Origin: an uncultured Eubacteriales bacterium | GTDB lineage: Bacteria > Bacillota > Clostridia > Oscillospirales > CAG-272 | Direction of reading: 5' to 3' | Assembly: GCA_910586545.1 (NCBI GenBank) | Contig: CAJUIQ010000029.1 | Span: 1 to 21,461, forward strand | Length of the DNA stretch: 21,461 bases | Shown: piece after piece, positions 7,184 through 14,451 of the stretch | Position numbering within the stretch: position 1 is the first letter of the stretch | Layout: each line of letters starts with the position of its first letter | Translations under genes and position numbers: made by a program | Notes under the pieces: model-generated | The model's input: only the letters and a program-made list of their open reading frames with translations | What the model was told of the DNA's origin: nothing | Database searches by the model: none

Positions 7184-7211
7184 AAGATAGTACATCATTG
7201 GGAGGTTAAAC

Positions 7212-10200
7212 ATGAAAAAAGCACGTAAAGCAGCAGTGGCGATGATTCTTCTCGTGACATTTGCGATACAGTCGATACCGCTTGTCGGCGCTGCAGGGCC
7301 TCTGGAGTCCGTGGAAAATACGGATACAGAAGCACTGGAGTCCGAAAACGCCGGTGTATCGGATGCACATGAAGAATCCGCCGAGGAAAAGTATGTTGAG
7401 GATTTATCAACAGTCGATTGGGACAACGTACTAAGCAACCGCATTTGTTTGCGGCGCAACAAGGACGTAGTGCCGGACGATTATGAATGGACTGTGGAGG
7501 ATTTCCCCGAATTGGATCTGGAGGACGTTTTTGACAACGGATACTCCATATATCCCATTTTGAAAACCGGCGGTAGAGAATATTTGTCGGACGCCATTGA
7601 AAAGATGGCGCTGCGGGATGAATTTCGCGAAGTCAAATTATGCCATGTGGTAGAGGTGGAACCGATTACGGATGAGGATGTGCAGGCTTCCGTAGAGTCT
7701 ATGGAAAATATGATACAGGAAATTGCCGCACGTTCGAGAACGGTTCCAAACGATCCGAAATATGCAAATCAGGCCTCCTACCTGGAAAAGATCCACGCGC
7801 CTGAGGCATGGTGGTATAGCACAGGTAGTAGAACGATCCAAATTGGCATAATTGACAGCGGAATCAAAGATATCGATTTGGGTGTAAACCTGGGCAAAGG
7901 AAAAGATTTCTATACGAATTCCACAGACTCTTCCGTTACAAATGACGACTTAACCGGCCATGGAACAAATGTCGCTCAGATCATCGGCGCCCTTGGAAAC
8001 AATGGCGTGGGAATCGCCGGCATCTGCTGGAATATAGAGTTAATTCCCCTGCAGGTGCTCATTTCAGATTTGCCTGAAGACGATGAAAATTACGGGCATT
8101 TTTGTGATGAAGCGATAGCAAACGCTTTTGAATATGCAGAAGAACACCATATCCCTATTGTGAATTGCAGTTTTGGTAATATGACAGAAGACTTGACAGA
8201 CGTTTATACCGGCAATTATACCGGATTGATTGTGGCCGCCGCAGGAAACGATGGAAGGGAATTGCATTATCCAAATAGCTCCGGTGAGGGGGTCCACCAT
8301 AGACCATCCTGCTATGAAAAAGACAACATTATTGCTGTTGGTGGGCTCAATGCGGCATGTAATGCACCGGCTACAAGCAGTGAGTGGAAATATGGATCGA
8401 ATTATGGCAAGGATTGTGTAGACATTTTTGCACCAGGTACCGATATTTATTTTAACAAGTCGGGGAACTATTACAAAGGTTATGGCACATCGTATGCGGC
8501 TCCTTTGGTGACCGGGGCAGCGGCTTTGCTCCTGTCATGCTATCCCTATCTATCTCCCGTACAGCTTAAATATGCCATCATGGACGGAGGGACACCGCTG
8601 GACACCTTAAACGGGAAATGTGTCAGCGGGAAGATGCTAAACATTGCGGGCGCGATTACGTTGCTCCATGATCACACAAAACTGAAAGTTGAACAAACTG
8701 TTTCCAATGGAACTTATGTGATCGGCGCCCAACAAAATGCCTTTCAGATGCTGAGCATAGACGGAGGCAGCACGGCGGCCGGGGCACAGCTTGAAACCTA
8801 CGAGGCCGATGGTTCCGATGGACAGAAGTTTAGAATTGCATATCACAGTGAAGAAAACGGATATTACACCATTCAAAACGTAAAATCCGGTCTGTATCTG
8901 GAGGCGGCAGGCGGTGGAACCACAGCACAGACGAGAATTCAGCAAAATATCAAAACGGGAAAAGAAGAACAAAAGTGGGCCATTATCAAATATCCCGTAA
9001 ATGTTTCTGAAAACAGAAATCCTACATATTATATAATGAACAAGAAATCGTTCCTTGTGATGGACTGTAAGTCCTGGAGCATCGACAACGATAATCCCGT
9101 GCAGCTTTATACATGGCACACGGATTATGTTACAAATGCCAAGGATCGAAATCAAGGGTTTGTCTTTTTGGAAGCTGAGGACAATCTGTCTTTTAAGGAA
9201 AACGATTTGCTGAAAATAATACCTAAAGTGCTTGCAGACTCAAAAACCTATATCACAAATGCAGGAGAAAATGCGGAGCTGCAGGAAACGGGAACGCAGT
9301 TGTGTATTGCCCGTAGCACATCCGGATACTACAAGGTGGTGGATGTTGCTGCCCAAAAAGTATTGACACTGGAAAATGGAAGTACTTCTAAAAATGCCAA
9401 CCTTGTGTTTGCCGCGGATACAAACGCCTTATACCAGCAGTGGCAGATTAAGCATTGCGGTGATGGAACGGTTCGCTTCCTATCAGCGTCCACAGGCGCC
9501 AGCATAGACTGTGCAAGCGGTCAGTCCACCGCCGGCACAAATATTTGGACATACGCTGTCAATGGCACCGATGCCCAGCGATTCCGCTTGGAAACTGTAA
9601 AGACGGATCGTGTGGGTGCGTCAGCGGAATACGAAATAACAATGTCGTATGATCCCAGCAATGTAGCAGTTTTGTGTGCATCTGCAAATAGACCGGCAGC
9701 TGTTCCTTATACGAACGGTGCCGTACGGTATCCTTTTTCCTTTGAATATGTGGAGGCTGCCGGCTATTATGTGATTCGGGATAAAGCATCCGGACAGGTA
9801 CTTACCATGACAGGCAGCGGCGATGTATCCTTTGATACATATTCGGGAGCGTATACACAATATTGGATTCTAAAAAAATGTAGTTCTACTGGAACGGCTT
9901 ACAATTTGCAAAACGTAGACACGGGCCGGTATTTGAGATGGAGTTATGCTTCCGGTCAGTGGAGCATTTATTCTGACAGTGAATTTCAGTCAGGAAATAA
10001 CACCTATCGCTTCTATCTGAATGTTCGTCCCTTGGTTGACGGTGAATATATTATTCGTTATAAAGATGCGCCGGAAATGGCGTATGAAGCAGATTCTCAG
10101 CGTGTGAATGGCAGGTATACGCTGCAATTTCAGAAGTATACGGGTGAGCCGTCACAAATATTTAAAGCAGAATTTGATCCGTGCAAGGGCGCTTATACTT

Positions 10201-11636
10201 TTGAAAGCATCAGTCATCCCTTTTACCGTATCAATTCGTTAAACCAAAGTACGAATAGTGAATTAGGGTTGGGAAGTGAAAGTGCAAGTCAAAAAAATCC
10301 TTACTGGAATTTGAATCTCCAGACGAATGGTTTTTACACTGTCACGGATCCCAGTACGAGCGGCCGGCGGTGGAATTTGGGGCAGGGAAACACAAAAATA
10401 TATGCAAACCTTAGCGCTGGCGCGTCTCGATATTTTGAATTTGTCCCTGTAACAGAGGAAGTTCCCACCGGGTTCTATCACATTGCGCTTTCTGATAACA
10501 ATTCCCAGACCCTTGGTATTGCCGAAGACGGCAGCGCCTTTATCCAGGCCGGCACATCCGTACAAACCTTTGTGCCCGTCAAGATTTACAGCAGTTATAT
10601 GCTGGTCGATTACGCGTCGGGCAACGCGTTGTATGCGGATGAAGATGGAAGCGTCCGCCAGGCGGCGATTGACAGCAATGACCCGGCACAGTTGTGGCAG
10701 ATAAAATACCAGCGCGACGAAAAAAACAACTTAACAGATCGCGTCAACCTGATTTCCTATCTCACCATGGGTTGTATAACTGCGGGGGGAGAAGCAGGCG
10801 GAGAAGTCAAAATGCTGCCAGCCGATGGAAGGAGCGAACAGAGCTTTATTTTAAACAGTTCAACTCCACGGAAAATAAATATTATGGGGGATATTGTTTT
10901 ATCCGCGGACAGCAGCTGCGACGCCGCCCCGCAGAAAGAAACAGACGGGTCTGTTATTGAAGGCGCGCCGCTGCAGCGGTCCGCATGGGGAGCAGAAGGA
11001 AATCGCCGACGCACGTTTAAAATGCTCTATGATGATAACGGATTCTGTAAAATTCGAGACGCCCAGTCGGGCCTTGTTTTAGAAGAGGTTGACAAAGACG
11101 GGATGTCCATGGTAGTATTAAATCAGTATAACAGCCAATCAAAGGCGCAGAAATGGATTGTCCTCACGCATGCAGACGGAACGCAAACGTATATAAATGC
11201 GGCGACCGGTCGTTGCGTCACACTTTCCGGCGTGCAGGCGTCCGCCGATGCGTTCCATCATACGGCTGCACAGAAATACCGGTTTATAGAAAAGTGGGAC
11301 GTCACACAGGATGGTACGATTGCGTCAGACGACTTGCTTGTGCTGCGCCGATACCTTGCGGGAAATGCAAACCTGACGCCTGAACAGGAATACGCGGCCG
11401 ATGCGGACGACGACGGGATGGTGACAGCGGCAGATACGCTTATCCTTTCTCGGGTGCTCGCCGGTAACATACAGGTAACCGACGAAGATGCGGCGGCAGC
11501 TGTTTGGAGCATGGCCCTTTCTGACAACATAGACTATGAGTGGCTGCTGACATGCAGTGATGAGGAATTTCTCACATATCTTTTAGGAGAGGATTACGCA
11601 TCCTACTGTATTCGGTATAGGGAGATCATCGAATAA
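7212..11636 (+). CDS. Secreted S8 subtilisin-family protease with propeptide, ricin-type lectin repeats and C-terminal dockerin
   Basis: 1474 residues. Signal peptide 1 to about 28 (ends PLVGAAG). An I9-like propeptide at about 75-155 contains DYEWTVEDFPELDLEDVF. The S8 catalytic domain spans about 180-485 with a complete triad: Asp215 (IIDSGI), His250 (TGHGT) and Ser427 (GTSYAAP), plus oxyanion Asn346 (AAAGNDG). From about 495 to 1340 lie repeated beta-trefoil (RICIN) units with QxW motifs (QKWAI, QQWQI, QYWIL, QLWQI, QKWIV), presumably glycan-binding. A type I dockerin at 1361-1417 has two calcium-loop repeats (DVTQDGTIASDD and DADDDGMVTAAD). About 57 more residues follow, an unusual tail. 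It first of three genes and is followed after 24 nt by a paralogous anchored pair related to its propeptide. The dockerin implies a cohesin partner, none of which is in the window. ATG 7212 has GGGAGGT 5 nt upstream. Confidence 0.93.
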   Translation: MKKARKAAVAMILLVTFAIQSIPLVGAAGPLESVENTDTEALESENAGVSDAHEESAEEKYVEDLSTVDWDNVLSNRICLRRNKDVVPDDYEWTVEDFPELDLEDVFDNGYSIYPILKTGGREYLSDAIEKMALRDEFREVKLCHVVEVEPITDEDVQASVESMENMIQEIAARSRTVPNDPKYANQASYLEKIHAPEAWWYSTGSRTIQIGIIDSGIKDIDLGVNLGKGKDFYTNSTDSSVTNDDLTGHGTNVAQIIGALGNNGVGIAGICWNIELIPLQVLISDLPEDDENYGHFCDEAIANAFEYAEEHHIPIVNCSFGNMTEDLTDVYTGNYTGLIVAAAGNDGRELHYPNSSGEGVHHRPSCYEKDNIIAVGGLNAACNAPATSSEWKYGSNYGKDCVDIFAPGTDIYFNKSGNYYKGYGTSYAAPLVTGAAALLLSCYPYLSPVQLKYAIMDGGTPLDTLNGKCVSGKMLNIAGAITLLHDHTKLKVEQTVSNGTYVIGAQQNAFQMLSIDGGSTAAGAQLETYEADGSDGQKFRIAYHSEENGYYTIQNVKSGLYLEAAGGGTTAQTRIQQNIKTGKEEQKWAIIKYPVNVSENRNPTYYIMNKKSFLVMDCKSWSIDNDNPVQLYTWHTDYVTNAKDRNQGFVFLEAEDNLSFKENDLLKIIPKVLADSKTYITNAGENAELQETGTQLCIARSTSGYYKVVDVAAQKVLTLENGSTSKNANLVFAADTNALYQQWQIKHCGDGTVRFLSASTGASIDCASGQSTAGTNIWTYAVNGTDAQRFRLETVKTDRVGASAEYEITMSYDPSNVAVLCASANRPAAVPYTNGAVRYPFSFEYVEAAGYYVIRDKASGQVLTMTGSGDVSFDTYSGAYTQYWILKKCSSTGTAYNLQNVDTGRYLRWSYASGQWSIYSDSEFQSGNNTYRFYLNVRPLVDGEYIIRYKDAPEMAYEADSQRVNGRYTLQFQKYTGEPSQIFKAEFDPCKGAYTFESISHPFYRINSLNQSTNSELGLGSESASQKNPYWNLNLQTNGFYTVTDPSTSGRRWNLGQGNTKIYANLSAGASRYFEFVPVTEEVPTGFYHIALSDNNSQTLGIAEDGSAFIQAGTSVQTFVPVKIYSSYMLVDYASGNALYADEDGSVRQAAIDSNDPAQLWQIKYQRDEKNNLTDRVNLISYLTMGCITAGGEAGGEVKMLPADGRSEQSFILNSSTPRKINIMGDIVLSADSSCDAAPQKETDGSVIEGAPLQRSAWGAEGNRRRTFKMLYDDNGFCKIRDAQSGLVLEEVDKDGMSMVVLNQYNSQSKAQKWIVLTHADGTQTYINAATGRCVTLSGVQASADAFHHTAAQKYRFIEKWDVTQDGTIASDDLLVLRRYLAGNANLTPEQEYAADADDDGMVTAADTLILSRVLAGNIQVTDEDAAAAVWSMALSDNIDYEWLLTCSDEEFLTYLLGEDYASYCIRYREIIE

Positions 11637-11731
11637 AATCAAGTATTAGAGGAGGACAATATGAAACGAACAATTGCAAGTTTGCTGGCATGTATGCTGT
11701 TGATTCCCGGTATTCTCATATATGCGTCTGC
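11576..11731 (+). repeat. Direct repeat copy 1 (subtilase tail plus signal peptide of first anchored protein)
   Basis: 156 bp that recur at 12646-12801, offset 1070, with a single mismatch (T at 11714, G at 12784). It covers the last codons of the subtilase, the intergenic RBS and the signal peptide of the first anchored protein. Weaker similarity extends left to 11497-11520. Confidence 0.95.
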
Positions 11732-12605
11732 AGGGAACAATTCCATTTTTACCTATGATGATTCTAAAGCTTATGTTCCCAACGTTATTTTAATGGAATT
11801 TAAATATTCTTTAGACGGGATTCATCCTGACAATGGTTGGGGTTCAGACGCATTCGGAGATGTTAATCCGCTTATTCAGAACTTTAAGTCTGTAGAGTCG
11901 TATGAGACTGAGGAAAATGGTAAGCGCTTTAGATACGATATATATCAGATTACGTTAGTGAAAATGTATCAGCATGATGATTTGATCAACCTTGCTACGC
12001 ATCTTGCAGATGTTGTCATGTCTGTTGAGCCGGTGAATTTTCCTGAGTGCCGGCCGCCGCGATCTATATCTCTTGTAGAAAAGCCGGTTGTCGTGGAAGA
12101 ATATTACGATAATATGATTACGGAAGATAATGGCGCATTAGGGCTATGGATAGATAACGACTACGTTGCAAGAGATTATCCGTGGAGTGTAAAAGATTTC
12201 CCTGAATTGGATATAAAGAGCATTCAAGTGCAGCGCAGAGGGTTAGTTGGTATACGTGTGAACTTGAAGCTCAATGATTCCAGTAAAGAGGCTTTGATCA
12301 ACGCTGCGCAGAAACTTGCGAAACGGTACGAATTTACTAGAATCAGTTTTTTTGCATGGAGCGAATATATCCCGGAGGATTCTGTTCCTCCCGTCGATAC
12401 AACCGTACCAGACGAGACGACCGTGCCTGTGACGGAAACAATGGACACGCAAACAACAGAGCCCGCCGCTGAAACCACCGTTACGCCGGAAAAGCCCACC
12501 TCACCGCCGACAGGCGACGCAGGGGTATACGCAGCTTGTGTTTTAGCAGCGGCGGCCATAGGAATCGTTGGAGTGGTTGTCTACAGAAGACGGCGCGCTG
12601 TGTAA
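11661..12605 (+). CDS. Wall-anchored protein with propeptide (I9)-like domains, paralogue 1
   Basis: 314 residues. Signal peptide about 1-25 (ends IYASA). The ectodomain seems to hold two related units. A diverged one at about 30-135 starts YDDSKAYVPNVILMEF and ends HLADVVMSVEPVNFP. A clearer one at about 160-238 contains DYPWSVKDFPELDI and NDSSKEALINAAQKLAKRYEF. The second unit matches the propeptide of the upstream subtilase (DYEWTVEDFPELDL ... RDEF.EV). A Thr/Pro-rich wall-spanning linker (about 244-280) leads to PPTGD (282-286), a hydrophobic helix and RRRR, which is a sortase sorting signal of the xPxTGD kind rather than canonical LPXTG. It lies 24 nt after the protease with RBS AGGAGGA, so it is co-expressed. 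A role as tethered inhibitor, folding helper or docking partner of the protease is inference. Confidence 0.8.
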   Translation: MKRTIASLLACMLLIPGILIYASAGNNSIFTYDDSKAYVPNVILMEFKYSLDGIHPDNGWGSDAFGDVNPLIQNFKSVESYETEENGKRFRYDIYQITLVKMYQHDDLINLATHLADVVMSVEPVNFPECRPPRSISLVEKPVVVEEYYDNMITEDNGALGLWIDNDYVARDYPWSVKDFPELDIKSIQVQRRGLVGIRVNLKLNDSSKEALINAAQKLAKRYEFTRISFFAWSEYIPEDSVPPVDTTVPDETTVPVTETMDTQTTEPAAETTVTPEKPTSPPTGDAGVYAACVLAAAAIGIVGVVVYRRRRAV

Positions 12606-12609
12606 AATC
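12390..12609 (+). repeat. Direct repeat copy 1 (linker and anchor region)
   Basis: 220 bp matching 13547-13766 (offset 1157) with 8 mismatches by eye. It encodes the Thr-rich linker, sorting signal, membrane helix and stop of paralogue 1. Confidence 0.95.
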
Positions 12610-12613
12610 GTTT

Positions 12614-12706
12614 CAGCTGTTTGAAGCATGGCCCTTTTCTAACTAATATCTTTTAGGAGAGGATTACGCATCCTACTGTATTCGGTATAGGGAGATCATC
12701 GAATAA
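12614..12706 (+). pseudogene. Remnant of the subtilase 3' end upstream of paralogue 2
   Basis: CAGCTGTTTGAAGCATGGCC (12614-12633) matches 11497-11516 of the protease gene with one change. A deletion of about 46 bp follows, and 12646-12706 then reproduces the last protease codons (LLGEDYASYC onward, including the stop). It is a non-coding footprint of the tandem duplication that gave paralogue 2. Confidence 0.85.
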
Positions 12707-12801
12707 AATCAAGTATTAGAGGAGGACAATATGAAACGAACAATTGCAAGTTTGCTGGCATGTATGCTGTTGATTCCCGGTATGCTCATATATGCGTCTG
12801 C
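12646..12801 (+). repeat. Direct repeat copy 2
   Basis: Second copy of 11576-11731 with one mismatch. It supplies paralogue 2 with an identical RBS and near-identical signal peptide. Confidence 0.95.
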
Positions 12802-13762
12802 GGAGGAATACAAATTTGTTCCCCCTGATCTGAGCGCCGCCGACTGGAACTTTCAATATGATGATTCGAAGGTATACCTGCCGGTTATTCAAGTGGGAAT
12901 TGTATCCACAGATATGCCAATAGAGGGAGGATTGGGTCCTGTGGAGGATCCGTTCACCGATTACAGCGGTGGTCCGTTTGTTGATTTTGAGGAAGCAGTA
13001 ACGTGGCGATATACACTAACAGATCCTCCCAGGGGTGATACTGTTAGCGGCGATAAGCTGATTTCTGATTTGCAGTTGGATAAGGATATATATTTCTGCA
13101 GTTGCATGTATAACGTAACATTTGACTGGGATATAACGCAGCATGAGCTGATCAGCTTGGCGCATCTTTTTGCAACAGATACGAGGATGTGGTGGCATTT
13201 TATAGGCGGGGCCGATACAAATGAATATTCTGTATATGTTTCTCTTGTGCCTAAAGCACCCATTGTAGAGGAATATGATGACGAAGATAATATTCTAAAT
13301 GGTCGTATTGTAGTACATATAAATCACGACTACGTTGCAAAGGATTATCCGTGGAGTGTAGAGGATTTTCCTGAATTGGATATAAGCGAGGTTCGGATAA
13401 GTCTATATAAAACGCGTTTGGTACTGACGCTTAATGATTCCAGCAAAGAGGCCACGATCGATGCTGTACAGAAGCTTGCTAACCGGTATGAGTTTACTAG
13501 AGTCGGATATTTCAGAACGATAGCTGTTATAGACCCGATTCCAGATCCCGTCGATACAACCGTACCAGACGAGACGACCATGCCTGTGACGGAAACGACG
13601 GACACGCAAACAACAGAGCCCGCCGCTGAAACCACCGTTACGCCGGAAAAGCCCACCTCGCCGCCGACAGGCGACGCGGGGATATACGCAGCTTGTGTTT
13701 TAGCAGCGGCGGCCATAGGAGTCGTTGGAGTGGTTGTCTACAGAAGACGGCGTGCTGTGTAA
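12731..13762 (+). CDS. Wall-anchored protein with propeptide (I9)-like domains, paralogue 2
   Basis: 343 residues. The signal peptide differs from that of paralogue 1 by one codon, and the linker and anchor are almost identical (PPTGD at 311-315, then a hydrophobic helix and RRRR). The first ectodomain unit (about 35-180) shares YDDSKVYLP with paralogue 1 but is otherwise strongly diverged and longer, with extra Gly/Pro-rich sequence and two cysteines (CSC). The second unit (about 190-267) retains DYPWSVEDFPELDI and NDSSKEATIDAVQKLANRYEF, again matching the subtilase propeptide. It is the last gene of the protease operon, followed by a strong terminator. The same functional inference as for paralogue 1 applies; the different first domain suggests a different partner or target. 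Confidence 0.8.
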   Translation: MKRTIASLLACMLLIPGMLIYASAEEYKFVPPDLSAADWNFQYDDSKVYLPVIQVGIVSTDMPIEGGLGPVEDPFTDYSGGPFVDFEEAVTWRYTLTDPPRGDTVSGDKLISDLQLDKDIYFCSCMYNVTFDWDITQHELISLAHLFATDTRMWWHFIGGADTNEYSVYVSLVPKAPIVEEYDDEDNILNGRIVVHINHDYVAKDYPWSVEDFPELDISEVRISLYKTRLVLTLNDSSKEATIDAVQKLANRYEFTRVGYFRTIAVIDPIPDPVDTTVPDETTMPVTETTDTQTTEPAAETTVTPEKPTSPPTGDAGIYAACVLAAAAIGVVGVVVYRRRRAV

Positions 13763-13766
13763 AATC
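13547..13766 (+). repeat. Direct repeat copy 2 (linker and anchor region)
   Basis: Second copy of 12390-12609, 8 mismatches in 220 bp, encoding the C-terminal linker and sorting signal of paralogue 2. Confidence 0.95.
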
Positions 13767-13808
13767 TTTTTATCCTGCGCACTAACAGAAAAAAGCGTTT
13801 TTTCATGC

Positions 13809-13843
13809 AAGCCCCTGTTGCCTTTTGGCAACAGGGGCTTTTT
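13809..13843 (+). terminator. Strong intrinsic terminator of the protease operon
   Basis: AAGCCCCTGTTGCC (13809-13822) pairs perfectly with GGCAACAGGGGCTT (13827-13840) around TTTT, followed by TTT. It separates the protease operon from the pilus operon. Confidence 0.95.
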
Positions 13844-13911
13844 ATGTCATATGGTACAAATACCTGTCAAATGTTTTATCCAAAACTTGGAATTTTTTGT
13901 TGGTTTTTCTA

Positions 13912-13940
13912 TTGACAAGGAATGGAGGCGATAGTATAAT
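13912..13940 (+). promoter_or_regulatory. Consensus sigma-A promoter of the pilus operon
   Basis: TTGACA (13912-13917), exactly 17 nt, TATAAT (13935-13940), both hexamers perfect. Transcription should start near 13947, about 505 nt upstream of the first pilin start. The long leader therefore carries the regulation. Confidence 0.88.
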
Positions 13941-13946
13941 AAAGCC

Positions 13947-14155
13947 CGTAACAATGTAATTTATAGAATAATCCCCTAGGCCAGTTAGGATAAAAGAAGG
14001 GGGTAACCTCCTGGGCTTTCAAGTTTTCTCAGACAGAGAAAGATGACACAGCAACCTATCTGTTTCAAAGGCCTTTCCTACAGACGAGGCGGAGAGATTT
14101 GAAAATAGCGTCGTCTTGAAACACGCTATTGGCGCGGCAGAAGCGCGGTATAATA
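13947..14155 (+). ncRNA. Apparently structured leader RNA of unknown class
   Basis: The transcript between promoter and leader ORF holds several self-complementary elements: GGGGG/CCTCC around TAA (about 13999-14011), TTTCTC/GAGAAA (14025-14041), TTTCAAA (14063-14069) with TTTGAAA (14098-14104), and AATAGCG (14104-14110) with CGCTATT (14124-14130). The loop of the last stem contains TCGTCT (14111-14116), complementary to AGACGA (14082-14087), so a pseudoknot is possible. No match to a named riboswitch class was recognised. It may be a cis-acting sensor or just a folded leader. Confidence 0.4.
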
Positions 14156-14232
14156 AAAAATCTTTACATTATTAATAAATATATTGAAAAGTTTACAAAT
14201 TTTAGGTTGCAAAAAATGAAAAGAGGGGTACA

Positions 14233-14280
<48 letters not shown>

Positions 14281-14343
14281 TTCTGCTCTTTTTGCCGATT
14301 CGGTATTCAAACTGTCCTTTCTCACTATCATTCTACATATATT

Positions 14344-14397
14344 AAGGCGTGTCTATCGCTACAGACATTTGGTCTGGAGCGTAGGCACGCCTTTTTT
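14344..14397 (+). terminator. Intrinsic terminator / attenuator upstream of the pilin genes
   Basis: AAGGCGTG (14344-14351) pairs with CACGCCTT (14386-14393). Inner pairs CTA/TAG, CGCT/AGCG and CAGAC/GTCTG extend the stem to about 21 pairs, with one bulged T, one A-G mismatch and one G-U. The loop is ATTTG and six T (14392-14397) end it. It sits between the promoter and the first structural gene, so it should stop most transcripts unless disrupted by a translating ribosome. Confidence 0.9.
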
Positions 14398-14451
14398 GGA
14401 TTTATACAAAAATCGACACACCGATTTTCATGCGAAAGGAGAAGTTGGAAT

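Noticed and set aside
8637..9155. 172-codon minus-strand frame inside the protease gene
   Set aside because: A shadow of the strongly supported plus-strand protease: no RBS, no recognisable domain.
11661..13762. Cohesin domains in the two anchored proteins that would receive the protease dockerin
   Set aside because: Attractive given the context, but the visible motifs (DFPELD, alpha-helical KEA.I.A.QKLA.RYEF) match the protease propeptide, not a cohesin beta-sandwich. A structure prediction of the first units would be needed to reopen this.
13941..14020. 6S RNA or another known structured RNA closed by AAAGCCC/GGGCTTT
   Set aside because: AAAGCCC lies partly before the predicted transcription start, the span of about 80 nt is too short for 6S RNA, and no conserved core of a named class was found.
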